Positions 1-7,609 are shown, numbered from the stretch's first letter. The stretch: 14,945 nt of DNA from Streptomyces albus subsp. albus (GCF_000725885.1 NZ_JODR01000051.1:1-14945), one strand, 5' to 3'. Numbers and translations: made by a program. The notes: a model not told the origin generated them from the sequence alone.

Positions 1-345
1 GGAGGGGGACGCCTGCCGTGGAGCCCGCCCGGCCATCCGGGGCCGGGCCGTCCGGGAGGGAAGGGGGCGGAGGGAAGGGGGCCCGCTGGGGACTGGTCCG
101 GCTATCCGGCAGGGAGGGGGGTGCCCGCTGGGGAAGCCGGCCCGGCCATCCGGGGGCCGGCCGTCCGGGAGGGAAGGGGGCGCCCGCTGGGGACTGATCC
201 GGCTATCCGGCAGGGAGGGGGATGCCCGCTGGGGAAGCTGGCCCGGCCATCCGGGGCCCGGCCGTCCGGGAGGGAAGGGGGCCGCCCACTGGGGGACTGG
301 CCCGGCCATCTGGCAGGGAGGGGGGTGCCCGCCGGGGAGCTGGCC
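1..345. repeat. Tandem repeat array, period about 101 nt
   Basis: A unit starting GCCCGCTGGGGACTG recurs at about 81, 182 and 284, so the period is 101-102 nt. A partial copy opens the window. Each unit is built from two similar halves: one reads roughly CCGGCTATCCGGCAGGGAGG and the other carries CCGGCCATCCGGGG followed by GTCCGGGAGGGAAGG. Because 101 is not a multiple of three, a reading frame cannot stay in register across units, so the proline/glycine/arginine-rich open frames here are very probably not genes. The left edge of the array lies outside the window. Confidence 0.85.
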
Positions 346-687
346 CGACGCTCCGGCACTGGGGGGGCGCACGAGAGACGGCGGTCACGGCACGGGAACC
401 GGCGTGGGTGCAGAAGCGGACACGTGAGGGGCCACGGCGCCGGCGGGCGAGGCTGTGAGAGGCCCCAGCGCCGGGTGCTCAGATGGGCGTGACCGGCCAG
501 CACGCCGCCGGGTTCGTACGGGGGCGTGACCGGCCACGGCACTGGGCGCGCAAGGAGACGTAACCGGCCACGGGCCACGGTGGTGGCTCATGGAGGCGGG
601 GACGTGAGCGGGCACGGCACCGGCGCGCACGGAGGCGGGAGATGTGAGCCACCACGCGCGGGTTCGCTCGGACGGTGTGCGTCCGCG
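346..687. repeat. Gene-free stretch with degenerate repeat of about 40 nt
   Basis: From about 360 to 660 a loose motif recurs, roughly CGTGACCGGCCACGGCAC followed by GGCGCGCACGGAGGCGG. Recognisable copies begin near 420, 487, 524, 560, 602 and 643. Divergence is high and unit length varies from about 36 to 45 nt. No reading frame here has codon use or residues that look like a protein. The stretch lies just downstream of cvnB, where cvnC would normally start. No convincing terminator was seen. Confidence 0.5.
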
Positions 688-1461
688 CTACCGCAGCGTG
701 GCGGCCGACTGCCGCAACTCGCTCCTCAGCTCGGGCGTCAGCATATGACCGGCCCGCCCGACGAACAGCGCCATCTGGTAGCCGACGGTGCCCAGGTCGC
801 AGTCCGCTGCCGCATGCACTCCCAGCAGCGAACCGTCCCCGATGGTCATGACGAGAAGCGCACCCTCGTCCATCGCCACCATCGTCTGCTTCACACCGCC
901 GCCGTCGAGCAGATCCGCCGCCGCAGACGTCAGCGAGGCCACGCCGGAGACGATGGTGGCCAGATCACCGCTGGCCCCCACCGGACCGCTCCGGCCCCGC
1001 CTCCCCGCGTCCCTGCGGCGCCGCAACGGGGGCGGCGCACCCGGCGCGACGGCCGTGCCCGGCACGGTGGCCGTGCCCGGCACGGTGGCCGTGCCCGGCA
1101 CGGTGGCCGTGCCCTGCATGGCGGCAGAGCCGGGCGCGGCAGCAGAGCCGGAGGCCATGACCGCTCCGGAGGCGACCGCAGCGCCCGAGGTGGTGGCCTG
1201 CTCCGCCCGTGCGGAAGCCACCGAACCGCTCGCCTCCTGCTGCGCACAAGGTGGAACGGCGGCATCCTCGGCGTGCCGGCCGAGAGCTGTCCCGTGCTCG
1301 GTGCCCAGCGCGGGGTCGGAGGCGAGCAGCAGCAGCCCGTCCGAGGAGACGACCGCCACCGACCGCACGCCTGGCACGTCCGCGACCAGACTGTCCAGCA
1401 GTCTGCGCAGGTCATGAGCCTGCGTACGGCTTCCGGACGTACGTGTGGTGAGTACGCTCAC
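688..1461 (-). CDS. cvnB: CvnB-like Roadblock/LC7 protein with large internal insertion
   Basis: In actinomycete conservons, CvnB is a small Roadblock/LC7 (MglB-like) protein that works with the CvnA sensor kinase and the CvnD small GTPase in a membrane signalling complex. The two halves of that fold are clear. Residues about 16-50 (DLRRLLDSLVADVPGVRSV, then SSDGLLLLAS) form the first part. Residues about 165-257 (DLATIVSGVASL, GGGVKQTMVAMDEGALLVM, VGYQMALFVGR) form the second. Between them lie about 114 extra residues (51-164), Ala/Gly/Ser/Pro-rich, with GTATVP repeated in tandem and then an arginine-rich run. Family members are usually about 130-140 residues; this one is 257. The GTG start overlaps the cvnA stop (GTGA), so translation is probably coupled. 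The family is secure; whether the insertion is tolerated in a working protein is not known. Confidence 0.9.
   Translation of the reverse strand: MSVLTTRTSGSRTQAHDLRRLLDSLVADVPGVRSVAVVSSDGLLLLASDPALGTEHGTALGRHAEDAAVPPCAQQEASGSVASARAEQATTSGAAVASGAVMASGSAAAPGSAAMQGTATVPGTATVPGTATVPGTAVAPGAPPPLRRRRDAGRRGRSGPVGASGDLATIVSGVASLTSAAADLLDGGGVKQTMVAMDEGALLVMTIGDGSLLGVHAAADCDLGTVGYQMALFVGRAGHMLTPELRSELRQSAATLR
1051..1116 (-). repeat. 18-nt tandem repeat inside cvnB
   Basis: On the plus strand GGCCGTGCCCGGCACGGT occurs three times without a mismatch (1051-1068, 1069-1086, 1087-1104), followed by a partial copy. In the cvnB frame it encodes tandem GTATVP. The period is a multiple of three, so copy-number change would keep the gene in frame. 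Confidence 0.95.
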
Positions 1462-4400
1462 TTACGGGCCTCCTCGCCGGTACCACCCTCGGCCTGCGCC
1501 CCCGACCGGTCCGTCACCGCGCTGTTCCCGGCCTGCTCACTCGCCTTCGGGGCGGCCTCGCCGAACCAGCCGACCTCCGCCGAGTGCTCCGCCGCGACCT
1601 GTGCCTCAGCATCCCGCCGGCCCTCTCTGGAGCCCTGCTGGAACACGTCGAGTTTGCGCCGCAGCTCCTCGGGGTCGGCCCCTCCACCGCGCGGCTTCGG
1701 CGCGGCCGTCCCGGGCTGCTCGCTCTTGCCGCGCACCCGCTTGGGCAGACCGGTGTGCGTCGCCATCGGGCCCTGCGCCACCTGCCCGGGCCGACCGTTC
1801 TGCCCGCCCTCGGCAACGGAATCCCGCACCGGGGCCGGACCCGGCACGGACGGCCGCTCTTCCTGGCCCCGACCGCCATCGGTCCCGTCACCATCACGGT
1901 CGCTGCCGCCGACGTCACCGACATCGGCGCCCGGCGCCTGCTGGGCGCCGACGGCCGGCTCCCGCGTGCCTGCGGGGTACTGCTCACCGGCCGAGTGCTC
2001 GGGCTCCGACGGGTCAGGCTCCGCCGCGTGCGCGGGTCCCACAGACTGCGCGGGTTCCGCGGGCCCTTCCGTCGAGGAGCCGGGCTCCGCCGGTACCTGC
2101 TGGGCAGGGACGGTCTCAGCCGGGGCCGGGGCCGGGGCCGCGGTCTCGGGCTGGGCCTCGTCCGGCCCGTCGGCCTCGGCGGCGTGGCCGGCAGCGCTCT
2201 CCTCGGCCACCACGGAGTCGACGGGCGCCGACGGGGCAACGGCCCCGGGCGAGGGAGCAGCGTTAGGTGCGGGCACAGCATCCGGTGAGGCGGCAGCGCT
2301 CGGCGTGGTACCGGCGCCCGGCGACGGCGCCTGGTCGGCAGTCCTGGCGTGCTCGCCCTCGTCCGTACCGGCGGAGAGCAGCGTCTGCGGGACCGTCACC
2401 TCGGCGGTGATACCGCCCTCTTCCCGTCGCCGCAGCCGCACCCGCACGCCGTGCCGCGCCGAGAGGCGGGCCACGATGTACAGGCCGAGCTTCCAGGGGG
2501 CGGACGGGTCCTCGGCCGCGGTCGCCGGAGTGGCCAGCCGCGCGTTCAGCTCGGCGAGCGCGTACTCGCTCATGCCCGAGCCCTCGTCCTCGACGGTCAC
2601 CACCGCCTCGCCGTGCTCCCCCGTGCGGGCGGTGAGCCGCACTCCGGTGCCGGACGGCGAGAAGGCGGCGGCGTTGTCGAGGAGCTCGGCGATCAGATGG
2701 CTCAGGTCGTCGGCCGCCGGGCCGCTGACCCGTACCTCTTGGGGGACGGCGCCCAGCTCGACCCGCTCGTACTGCGCTATTTCGCTGACCGCGGCACGCA
2801 GTACGTCCAGCAGCGGCGCCGGTACGTACTCGGGCAGACCCTCCCGCGCACCGCGCTCCGTACCCGCGATGAGCAGCAGATTCTCGCTGTGCCGCCGCAT
2901 ACGGGTGGCGAGGTGGTCCAGTTTGAAGAGAGTGTCGAGCCGGTCGGGGTCGGCTTCCTTCTCCTCCAGCCCCTCGATGATGCCGAGCTGCCGCTCGACG
3001 AGCGTGAGGGAACGGGCGGCCAGGTCCGCGAACGCCTCGTGCTTGTCGGAGGAGTTCTGCGTCTCGGGCGCTTCGGCGTCCGCTGCGGTGCTCAGTCCCG
3101 CTCCGTCGCCACGGTCGCCGCCGGGCTGTGCCGCCGTTCCTGCGTCCGACGTGCCGTGTGCTGCGGCCCTCAGCCGTTCACGGGCCTCTTCCAGCTCGCT
3201 TCGCAGCGTGTCGAAGTCCTCGCTCAGCAACTGGTGCCGCTCCGTCAGCTGGGCCTTCTCGACGGCCAGCTGATCCTGCTCGCGCTCGGCGTAGGAGGAG
3301 CGGCGCCGCAGTTCCGCCGCGGTGCCGCGCAAGGTGTTGAGCGAGCGCACCACGTCGGCGAACTCGTCGTTCCTGCCCCGGAAGGTGATCGGCTCCTCAC
3401 CCGCCGGGTCCTTCGCCAGCCGCTGCGAACCGCGCTTGAGGACCGACAGCGGCCTCGTGAGCGAACGGGCCGTGGCCACGCTCAGCGCGAGGGCGATCAG
3501 CAGGCAGCCGCCCACCAGCCCGGCCCGCACCTGAAGCGCGGTCACATCGTCGTCCCGCAGCTTCTCCAGCCGCTTGACCTCGGCCGCGGCGAACGCCGAC
3601 TGCACCCCGCGCATGTGCGCGACGCGAGCGGAGGCCGCGGAGTCGAACCGCTCCACGTCGGTGGCGCGTGCCTGCGGCGACAGATACGGCTGTGCGGTGA
3701 GCCGGTCCAGATAGCGCTCGGCGACGGAGACGTCCGTCCCGTTCACAGTCGTGCTGAAGCGGTCACGGGCCGTGGGGCCGGCCGTCTCCTCGAAGTCGGC
3801 CAGCGCGGCTTGCTCCCCCACGCGGGTGCGCATCGCCTCGGTCACCAGTGGGCGCTGGGTGCCGGTTCCGGCCAGTGCGCCTTCGAGGAGCCCACGGGTA
3901 GCCGCCGCCTGGTCGATGGCCCGCGCGAGGTCGGGGAGAGCGGCGGCGGTGCGGTCCTGGGCACGCGCGGGCAGGTTGCCGGCCACGTCACGGGTGATCC
4001 GGCGCAGCTGCTCGATGATGCCGGAGTAGTCCTTGTACGACTCCAGCGCCGTGCCCCTGCCCGCCTTGGCCTGCTGCCTGACGGACGGCAGCTTCTTGAG
4101 TGCCTTCACCGCGGCGGCGGGGGCGTCGGACGGTGTGGCCGACCCGGTGGGCGCGGAGTCCGCTGCGGCACGCAGCTCGCGGGCCTGCCGGTCGACCCGG
4201 GCCCGCAGCGCCGCTCCGGCTCCCTTGGCATCGCCCTGGCCGCTGCGGCCCGCGGCGATGTACTCGACCATGCCGTCGCGTTCGTCCTCCAACGAGTGGG
4301 AAAGCGCGATGGCCTGCTGATCGAGCCTGGCCAGGTCGACCAGTGCCTGGGCGGCGGCGGTGTCACGGGACCCGGCGATCAGTGTGGGCGCCCCCGCACC

Positions 4401-4580
4401 GGCGACGGCGGCGGCGGTCACCAGGACCGACAGGAGCAGCCTGTTGCGTACCCGGGCCCGCCGACGCGGGGCGGGTGTGACGGCCTCCGCGTCCGCAGGG
4501 GCGTCGGCGCCGCTGCCGGTCGCCGTGGCCTGGGGAACGTCCGCTGTCCGACGTTGCTTCTTCCGCACCCGCACTCGCAA
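1458..4580 (-). CDS. cvnA: CvnA-like conservon sensor histidine kinase
   Basis: Membrane sensor kinase of the conservon type. Numbered from the TTG start: transmembrane segment about 46-70, an extracytoplasmic helical sensor region resembling the NIT (nitrate/nitrite-sensing) domain to about 345, second transmembrane segment about 351-369, HAMP about 370-430, and a coiled coil. A dimerisation segment carries H556 in FKLDHLATRM. The HATPase domain has its N box at ELLDNAA (about 633-639), G1 at VEDEGSGMS and G2 at KLGLYIVARLSARHGV. A Pro/Ala/Glu-rich tail of about 300 residues ends with GLPKRVR and a short FQQGSREGRR segment, both reminiscent of CvnA C-termini. The TTG at 4580 has GGGAGAGG ten bases upstream. 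An open frame continues to 5012, but third-position GC falls sharply upstream of 4580, so the extension is probably untranslated. The gene is coupled to cvnB by a 4-base overlap. Family confident; the start less so (GTG at 4574 or ATG at 4811 are alternatives). Confidence 0.88.
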   Translation of the reverse strand: MRVRVRKKQRRTADVPQATATGSGADAPADAEAVTPAPRRRARVRNRLLLSVLVTAAAVAGAGAPTLIAGSRDTAAAQALVDLARLDQQAIALSHSLEDERDGMVEYIAAGRSGQGDAKGAGAALRARVDRQARELRAAADSAPTGSATPSDAPAAAVKALKKLPSVRQQAKAGRGTALESYKDYSGIIEQLRRITRDVAGNLPARAQDRTAAALPDLARAIDQAAATRGLLEGALAGTGTQRPLVTEAMRTRVGEQAALADFEETAGPTARDRFSTTVNGTDVSVAERYLDRLTAQPYLSPQARATDVERFDSAASARVAHMRGVQSAFAAAEVKRLEKLRDDDVTALQVRAGLVGGCLLIALALSVATARSLTRPLSVLKRGSQRLAKDPAGEEPITFRGRNDEFADVVRSLNTLRGTAAELRRRSSYAEREQDQLAVEKAQLTERHQLLSEDFDTLRSELEEARERLRAAAHGTSDAGTAAQPGGDRGDGAGLSTAADAEAPETQNSSDKHEAFADLAARSLTLVERQLGIIEGLEEKEADPDRLDTLFKLDHLATRMRRHSENLLLIAGTERGAREGLPEYVPAPLLDVLRAAVSEIAQYERVELGAVPQEVRVSGPAADDLSHLIAELLDNAAAFSPSGTGVRLTARTGEHGEAVVTVEDEGSGMSEYALAELNARLATPATAAEDPSAPWKLGLYIVARLSARHGVRVRLRRREEGGITAEVTVPQTLLSAGTDEGEHARTADQAPSPGAGTTPSAAASPDAVPAPNAAPSPGAVAPSAPVDSVVAEESAAGHAAEADGPDEAQPETAAPAPAPAETVPAQQVPAEPGSSTEGPAEPAQSVGPAHAAEPDPSEPEHSAGEQYPAGTREPAVGAQQAPGADVGDVGGSDRDGDGTDGGRGQEERPSVPGPAPVRDSVAEGGQNGRPGQVAQGPMATHTGLPKRVRGKSEQPGTAAPKPRGGGADPEELRRKLDVFQQGSREGRRDAEAQVAAEHSAEVGWFGEAAPKASEQAGNSAVTDRSGAQAEGGTGEEARK

Positions 4581-4799
4581 TCTCGTCCCGCCTCTCCCGG
4601 AGGGCCCGGGCGGCACAGTCCAACGTGTGTGGCAAGGGGGTGGCCCCGCCCCCGCTCCGGCATCCCCTGCGACCGTCCTTCCATCAGCCCACTCGCGGTC
4701 TGCCGCCGGACGGCACCCCCCAGGAGGTGCTCCGACACGACGAACGACCTTGGCAGTGAGCATCAGGGGCGGGTGAGAATCCCCTGCTGGGCCACCCGA

Positions 4800-4818
4800 A
4801 GGAGTGAACATCACTCCT
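4800..4818. promoter_or_regulatory. Perfect inverted repeat upstream of cvnA
   Basis: AGGAGTGA and TCACTCCT are separated by ACA, giving eight perfectly paired bases on each side of a three-base centre. On the minus strand the left arm overlaps a strong GGAGGAG ribosome-binding sequence followed by an ATG at 4811. That ATG is in frame with cvnA. The symmetry fits a dimeric repressor site or a hairpin that hides the ribosome site. The AGTGA-n-TCAC arrangement resembles the early published BldD consensus, but the match is too short to assign. Confidence 0.5.
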
Positions 4819-4872
4819 CCGCGACGGAACAACTCGGCACGGGCCGGGCAGAGCCCGCCATGTGACGTCTGG

Positions 4873-4902
4873 TTGGAAATCCTCCCCGCCTCCTGGCAGG
4901 AT
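4873..4902 (+). promoter_or_regulatory. Possible promoter for the PP2C gene
   Basis: TTGGAA (4873-4878) and CAGGAT (4897-4902) are 18 bases apart, a fair match to primary sigma factor elements of actinomycetes. The -10 lies within the short inverted repeat GGCAG-GATGC-CTGCC (4895-4909), which could be an operator. It would give a leader of roughly 185 nt. This is a weak prediction by eye. Confidence 0.3.
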
Positions 4903-5095
4903 GCCTGCCCCACATTTTCGCGCAGGCCGACTCCGGCCAGTGCGCCGCTGTTCCGCCTTCTCCCACGGGCCCCAACCAGCTGTTCCCGCATCTCGCCGTC
5001 ACCCCTTTCCACCCCCTCGCGCAGCCTCCTGTGACGTGCCGTCCGAGCGGCACACCGGTCCCCGTCAAGATCGTCCGTTCAGGCAGACTGCTGTC

Positions 5096-5923
5096 ATGCG
5101 CATCGACATGGTCACCGAGCCCGGTGATCCCCAACGTCCCAACGAGGATTACGTGTCGGCGGCTTTGCCGGCCGCCGGTGCCGGCGGGGCGCTCGTGGTG
5201 CTGGACGGTGTCACCCCGCCGGAGGGTGACGACGGCTGCCGCCACGGGGTGCCGTGGTTCGTCTCCCGTCTGGGCGGAGCGCTTCTCGAACTGTCGGGCT
5301 CACGCCGTGACATGACGCTGGCCGAATGTCTCGCCGCCGCAGTGGCCCGCACCGCGGACGACCACCGCCAAACCTGTGACCTTTCTCACCCCCGTACGCC
5401 GCAGGCAACCGTGGTCGCCGCTCGGTGGGACGCCGACGTGGTGGAGCATCTGGTGCTCTCCGACTCCGCCCTGCTGGTCGAGCGGGCCGACGGCACGGTG
5501 CTTCCCGTCCTCGATCGCCGGCTTGCCGAACTGCCTACCTCCGTCCGGCAGCTCAGCGACCGCGCCCGACAGACCGGCCGGTCGGCGGACCGCGCCGCGT
5601 ATGTGCGAGCCGTCGAGGGTCTCCGCAACGCCCCGGACGGCAGCGGCTTCTACACAGCAGCGGCCGACCCGGCCGTGGCCGCCCGCGCGGTGACGGGCAG
5701 TCACTCCCGCACCGAGGTGAGGACCCTTCTCGCACTCACCGACGGCGCGACCCGCTGGACGGAGACCTTCCGCCTCGGCGACTGGGCGGGGCTGTTCGCA
5801 CTCGTTCGCAAGGAGGGACCCCGCGCCCTTGTCACCCGGGTGCGTACGGCGGAGGCCGAGGTGCCCGTGGTGCGGGGCAAGCGCCACGACGACGCCACCG
5901 TGCTTCTGGCCGAGCTCGACTGA
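5096..5923 (+). CDS. PP2C-family serine/threonine phosphatase-like protein
   Basis: A 275-residue cytosolic protein with the metal-binding layout of PP2C phosphatases, which use two metal ions to remove phosphate from Ser/Thr. Visible motifs in order are RPNEDYV (15-20), LDGVT (36-40, with D37 and G38), SDSALL (122-127), TDGATR (215-220) and the C-terminal HDDATVLLAEL (264-274). The key aspartates D37, D216 and D265 are present, so activity is plausible. No transmembrane segment, PAS or GAF domain is seen, so it is a bare catalytic domain, slightly longer than the minimal fold. The ATG at 5096 begins the conserved region; the open frame extends upstream to 4862 without family features. The ribosome site is poor (AGG about 12 bases upstream), so a leaderless or weakly translated message is possible. 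It is divergent from cvnA and convergent with the NlpC/P60 gene. A kinase-fold protein lies 2.2 kb away, but no functional link is shown. Confidence 0.85.
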   Translation: MRIDMVTEPGDPQRPNEDYVSAALPAAGAGGALVVLDGVTPPEGDDGCRHGVPWFVSRLGGALLELSGSRRDMTLAECLAAAVARTADDHRQTCDLSHPRTPQATVVAARWDADVVEHLVLSDSALLVERADGTVLPVLDRRLAELPTSVRQLSDRARQTGRSADRAAYVRAVEGLRNAPDGSGFYTAAADPAVAARAVTGSHSRTEVRTLLALTDGATRWTETFRLGDWAGLFALVRKEGPRALVTRVRTAEAEVPVVRGKRHDDATVLLAELD

Positions 5924-5955
5924 CGGCCCACCCCCGGCGATCAGCCCGGCCCGTC

Positions 5956-6174
5956 GGCACCGCCCCTCTTGGGACAGCGTGCCCCGGCACCACGCCTCGC
6001 CGGACAGCTTCATCCGGCACCGCCGCTCCTCTCGGGACGGCATCATCTGGCACGGCGTCATCACGAGCCGCAGCACCTGGCACAGCGTCCCACGACACTT
6101 CACTCCTCGGGCCGGCACCACCTGGCACGGCATCGCCCAGGAACGCGCCACCTGGCACGGCATCTCCCGGGAGG
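5956..6174. repeat. Degenerate tandem array, 15-nt period
   Basis: About 15 units match a loose consensus GGCACGGCATCNNCN. One interval uses an 18-nt spacing. Clear copies include CCTGGCACGGCATCGCCC and CCTGGCACGGCATCTCCC near 6120-6170. The plus-strand frame would read as GTASP-type pentapeptides and the minus strand as GDAVP-type pentapeptides. The array is not in frame with either flanking gene. Confidence 0.8.
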
Positions 6175-6312
6175 TGCCCCGGCTGATACGGCATCACCCC
6201 GGGCCCCGTCACCCGGATCCTCGCCACCCGCCAGCACCACCCAGCACCGCATCCCCCAGACACCACCACCAGGGGCGGAGAAAGGAGCCGGGGCCGGGCA
6301 CGGGGGTCGCTG

Positions 6313-6378
6313 CCCCAGCCCCGGGACCGGGCACAGGGCCGCCACCCCCAGCCCCGGGACCGGTAACGGAGCCGCCGC
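6313..6378. repeat. 33-nt direct duplication
   Basis: CCCCAGCCCCGGGACCGG occurs at about 6313-6330 and again at about 6346-6363, a shift of exactly 33 nt, with the following bases (CACAGGGCCGCC and TAACGGAGCCGCC) also related. It lies between the 15-nt array and the end of the NlpC/P60 gene. Confidence 0.8.
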
Positions 6379-6394
6379 CAGCCCCCGCGCGGCA

Positions 6395-7609
6395 TCATGC
6401 GTCACGCCCGTCGGGCCGTACCGCCCCGATCGGCGGGTCGGTGGCCAGCGGAGTCGTCTGCACCTTGCCGCCGGGCCGCGAAGCCTGCACCACACGCCCG
6501 GACCCGATGTACAGCGCCACATGGGTCGCACCGGGGAAATAGATCACGAGGTCACCGGGGCGCAGCTCGTCCAGCGGGATCCGGGGCAGTCGCCGCCATT
6601 GCTCCTGACTGGTGCGGGGGATGGCCCGGCCTGCGTGCCGCCACGCCTGTGAGGTCAGGCCCGAGCAGTCGAACGCCTTCGGGCCCTCGGCGCCCCACAC
6701 GTACGGTTTCCCGATCTGGTTCAGCGCCCAGTCGAGTGCCTTCCTGCCCTGGGAGGAGGCCTGCCCCGTCGCACCGCTGGGGTCAAGCGCTCCGGAGGCC
6801 ACCAGTTTCCGCTGCGCCGCCTTCGTGCGGTCCGCCTCCAGGTCGTGCAGGCGTGCCAGCTGGTTCCCGTCCAGGGACGAGAGCAGTTCCTCCACCCTGC
6901 GCAGCCGCTCGCGCACCTGATCGCGCTGTTTCTTCTTGCGCTGTGCGAGGCGTTCCTGACGTTCGACCGCCGACCGCGCCCGCTCGGCGGCTTTCTTGTG
7001 CCGTCGCTCCCCTTCGGAGACCCGCTTCACCACCTCGGCCTGGTCGCCCACCGCGCGGCTCAGCAGATGCCCGTGGTCGAGGATGCGCTCGGGCTTGCTG
7101 GTGAGCAGCAGTTGCACGGCCGGGGGCAGTCCGGTGCCGTCCCGGCGGTACTGCTGCCGGGCCAGTTCGCCCGCCCGCGTCCGCTCCGTCGTCAGGGCGG
7201 CCCGGGCCCTGGTGAGCCCCGCCCGGGCCTGGCGCGCGCTGGCCCGCTCCTTCTTCAGCTTCTCCGCGGTTCCGTTGTACGCCTCCGTCGCCGCTTCGGT
7301 GCGCTGGTACAACGTGCTGAGTTCGCCCAGCAGCGCGCCCACCGATTTCCGTCCCGCCTCGGGCGGTCCCGGATCGGGCCCGTCGGTCCGCGCTCCGGCG
7401 TACTGCGCCTGCCTCAGCGGTCCGGGCACGGTCCCGCCAGCGCCCGTCGACCACACGCCGTCCGCCGTCGGCACCGCGCCCGACGCAGGCGGCACCGCCG
7501 CGGCCAGTACACCCAGCGCGAGCGCGAGCACCCCCATGCCGTGCCGCCTGCCGGCCCGGCCCGGGCCCTGCTCCCGAGCCCTCGTCCACGTACGTACCAC
7601 CCGCAACAC
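6395..7609 (-). CDS. Secreted coiled-coil NlpC/P60 peptidoglycan hydrolase
   Basis: Predicted cell-wall endopeptidase, which typically cuts peptide stems of peptidoglycan outside the membrane. The product is 404 residues from the GTG at 7609, which has GAGG about six bases upstream (7616-7619). An upstream ATG at 7681 would add 24 residues without family features. Residues about 8-45 form an arginine-rich N-region and a hydrophobic stretch ending VPPASGA, which fits a signal peptide. Residues about 88-275 are charged and heptad-rich, a long coiled coil like those that regulate RipA-type hydrolases. The C-terminal domain (about 288-404) has KPYVWGAEGPKAFDCSGL with the nucleophile C315 and ATHVALYIG with H363. 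Where many relatives have a third His (HAP), this protein has Gln (VVQAS, Q375); His, Asn and Gln are all seen in this position in the family. It is monocistronic, with a long upstream spacer. Confidence 0.92.
   Translation of the reverse strand: MLRVVRTWTRAREQGPGRAGRRHGMGVLALALGVLAAAVPPASGAVPTADGVWSTGAGGTVPGPLRQAQYAGARTDGPDPGPPEAGRKSVGALLGELSTLYQRTEAATEAYNGTAEKLKKERASARQARAGLTRARAALTTERTRAGELARQQYRRDGTGLPPAVQLLLTSKPERILDHGHLLSRAVGDQAEVVKRVSEGERRHKKAAERARSAVERQERLAQRKKKQRDQVRERLRRVEELLSSLDGNQLARLHDLEADRTKAAQRKLVASGALDPSGATGQASSQGRKALDWALNQIGKPYVWGAEGPKAFDCSGLTSQAWRHAGRAIPRTSQEQWRRLPRIPLDELRPGDLVIYFPGATHVALYIGSGRVVQASRPGGKVQTTPLATDPPIGAVRPDGRDA

Larger units (their letters stand above)
4581..5095. 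other. Divergent spacer between cvnA and the PP2C gene
   Basis: No gene is supported in these 515 nt. An open frame in phase with cvnA crosses it on the minus strand, but its codon third positions are much less GC-biased than those of the real gene. It contains a perfect 19-base palindrome (4800-4818), a small inverted repeat (4895-4909) and a possible plus-strand promoter (4873-4902). It should hold the promoters of both genes. Confidence 0.7.
5924..6394. other. Convergent spacer filled with repeats
   Basis: These 471 nt lie between the 3' ends of the PP2C gene (plus) and the NlpC/P60 gene (minus). They contain the 15-nt-period array and a 33-nt duplication listed separately. Open frames run through on both strands because the repeat has no stops, but none looks like a conserved protein. 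One minus-strand frame even starts in a 4-base overlap with the nlpC stop; its sequence is pure repeat and arginine/glycine/proline-rich, so it is judged non-coding. No clear shared terminator was seen. Confidence 0.7.

Noticed and set aside
1..690. CRISPR array for the repeats at the left end
   Set aside because: The units are contiguous without unique spacers, diverge between copies, and no cas gene is present.
526..3273. Very long plus-strand open frame over cvnB and cvnA
   Set aside because: It is antisense to two genes with clear domains. Its product is Ser/Ala/Arg/Pro-rich with no recognisable fold, as expected from high GC suppressing stops.
2349..4865. Second long plus-strand open frame antisense to cvnA
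   Set aside because: It has no conserved motif, and the sensor kinase on the other strand explains the sequence.
4581..5012. N-terminal extension of CvnA to an ATG at 5012
   Set aside because: Third-position GC drops to near background upstream of 4580, the residues resemble no kinase N-terminus, and a ribosome site precedes the TTG at 4580.
5832..6398. Minus-strand frame overlapping the NlpC/P60 stop by ATGA
   Set aside because: Although the overlap looks like coupling, the product is repeat-derived, has no fold, and runs into the 3' end of the PP2C gene on the opposite strand.
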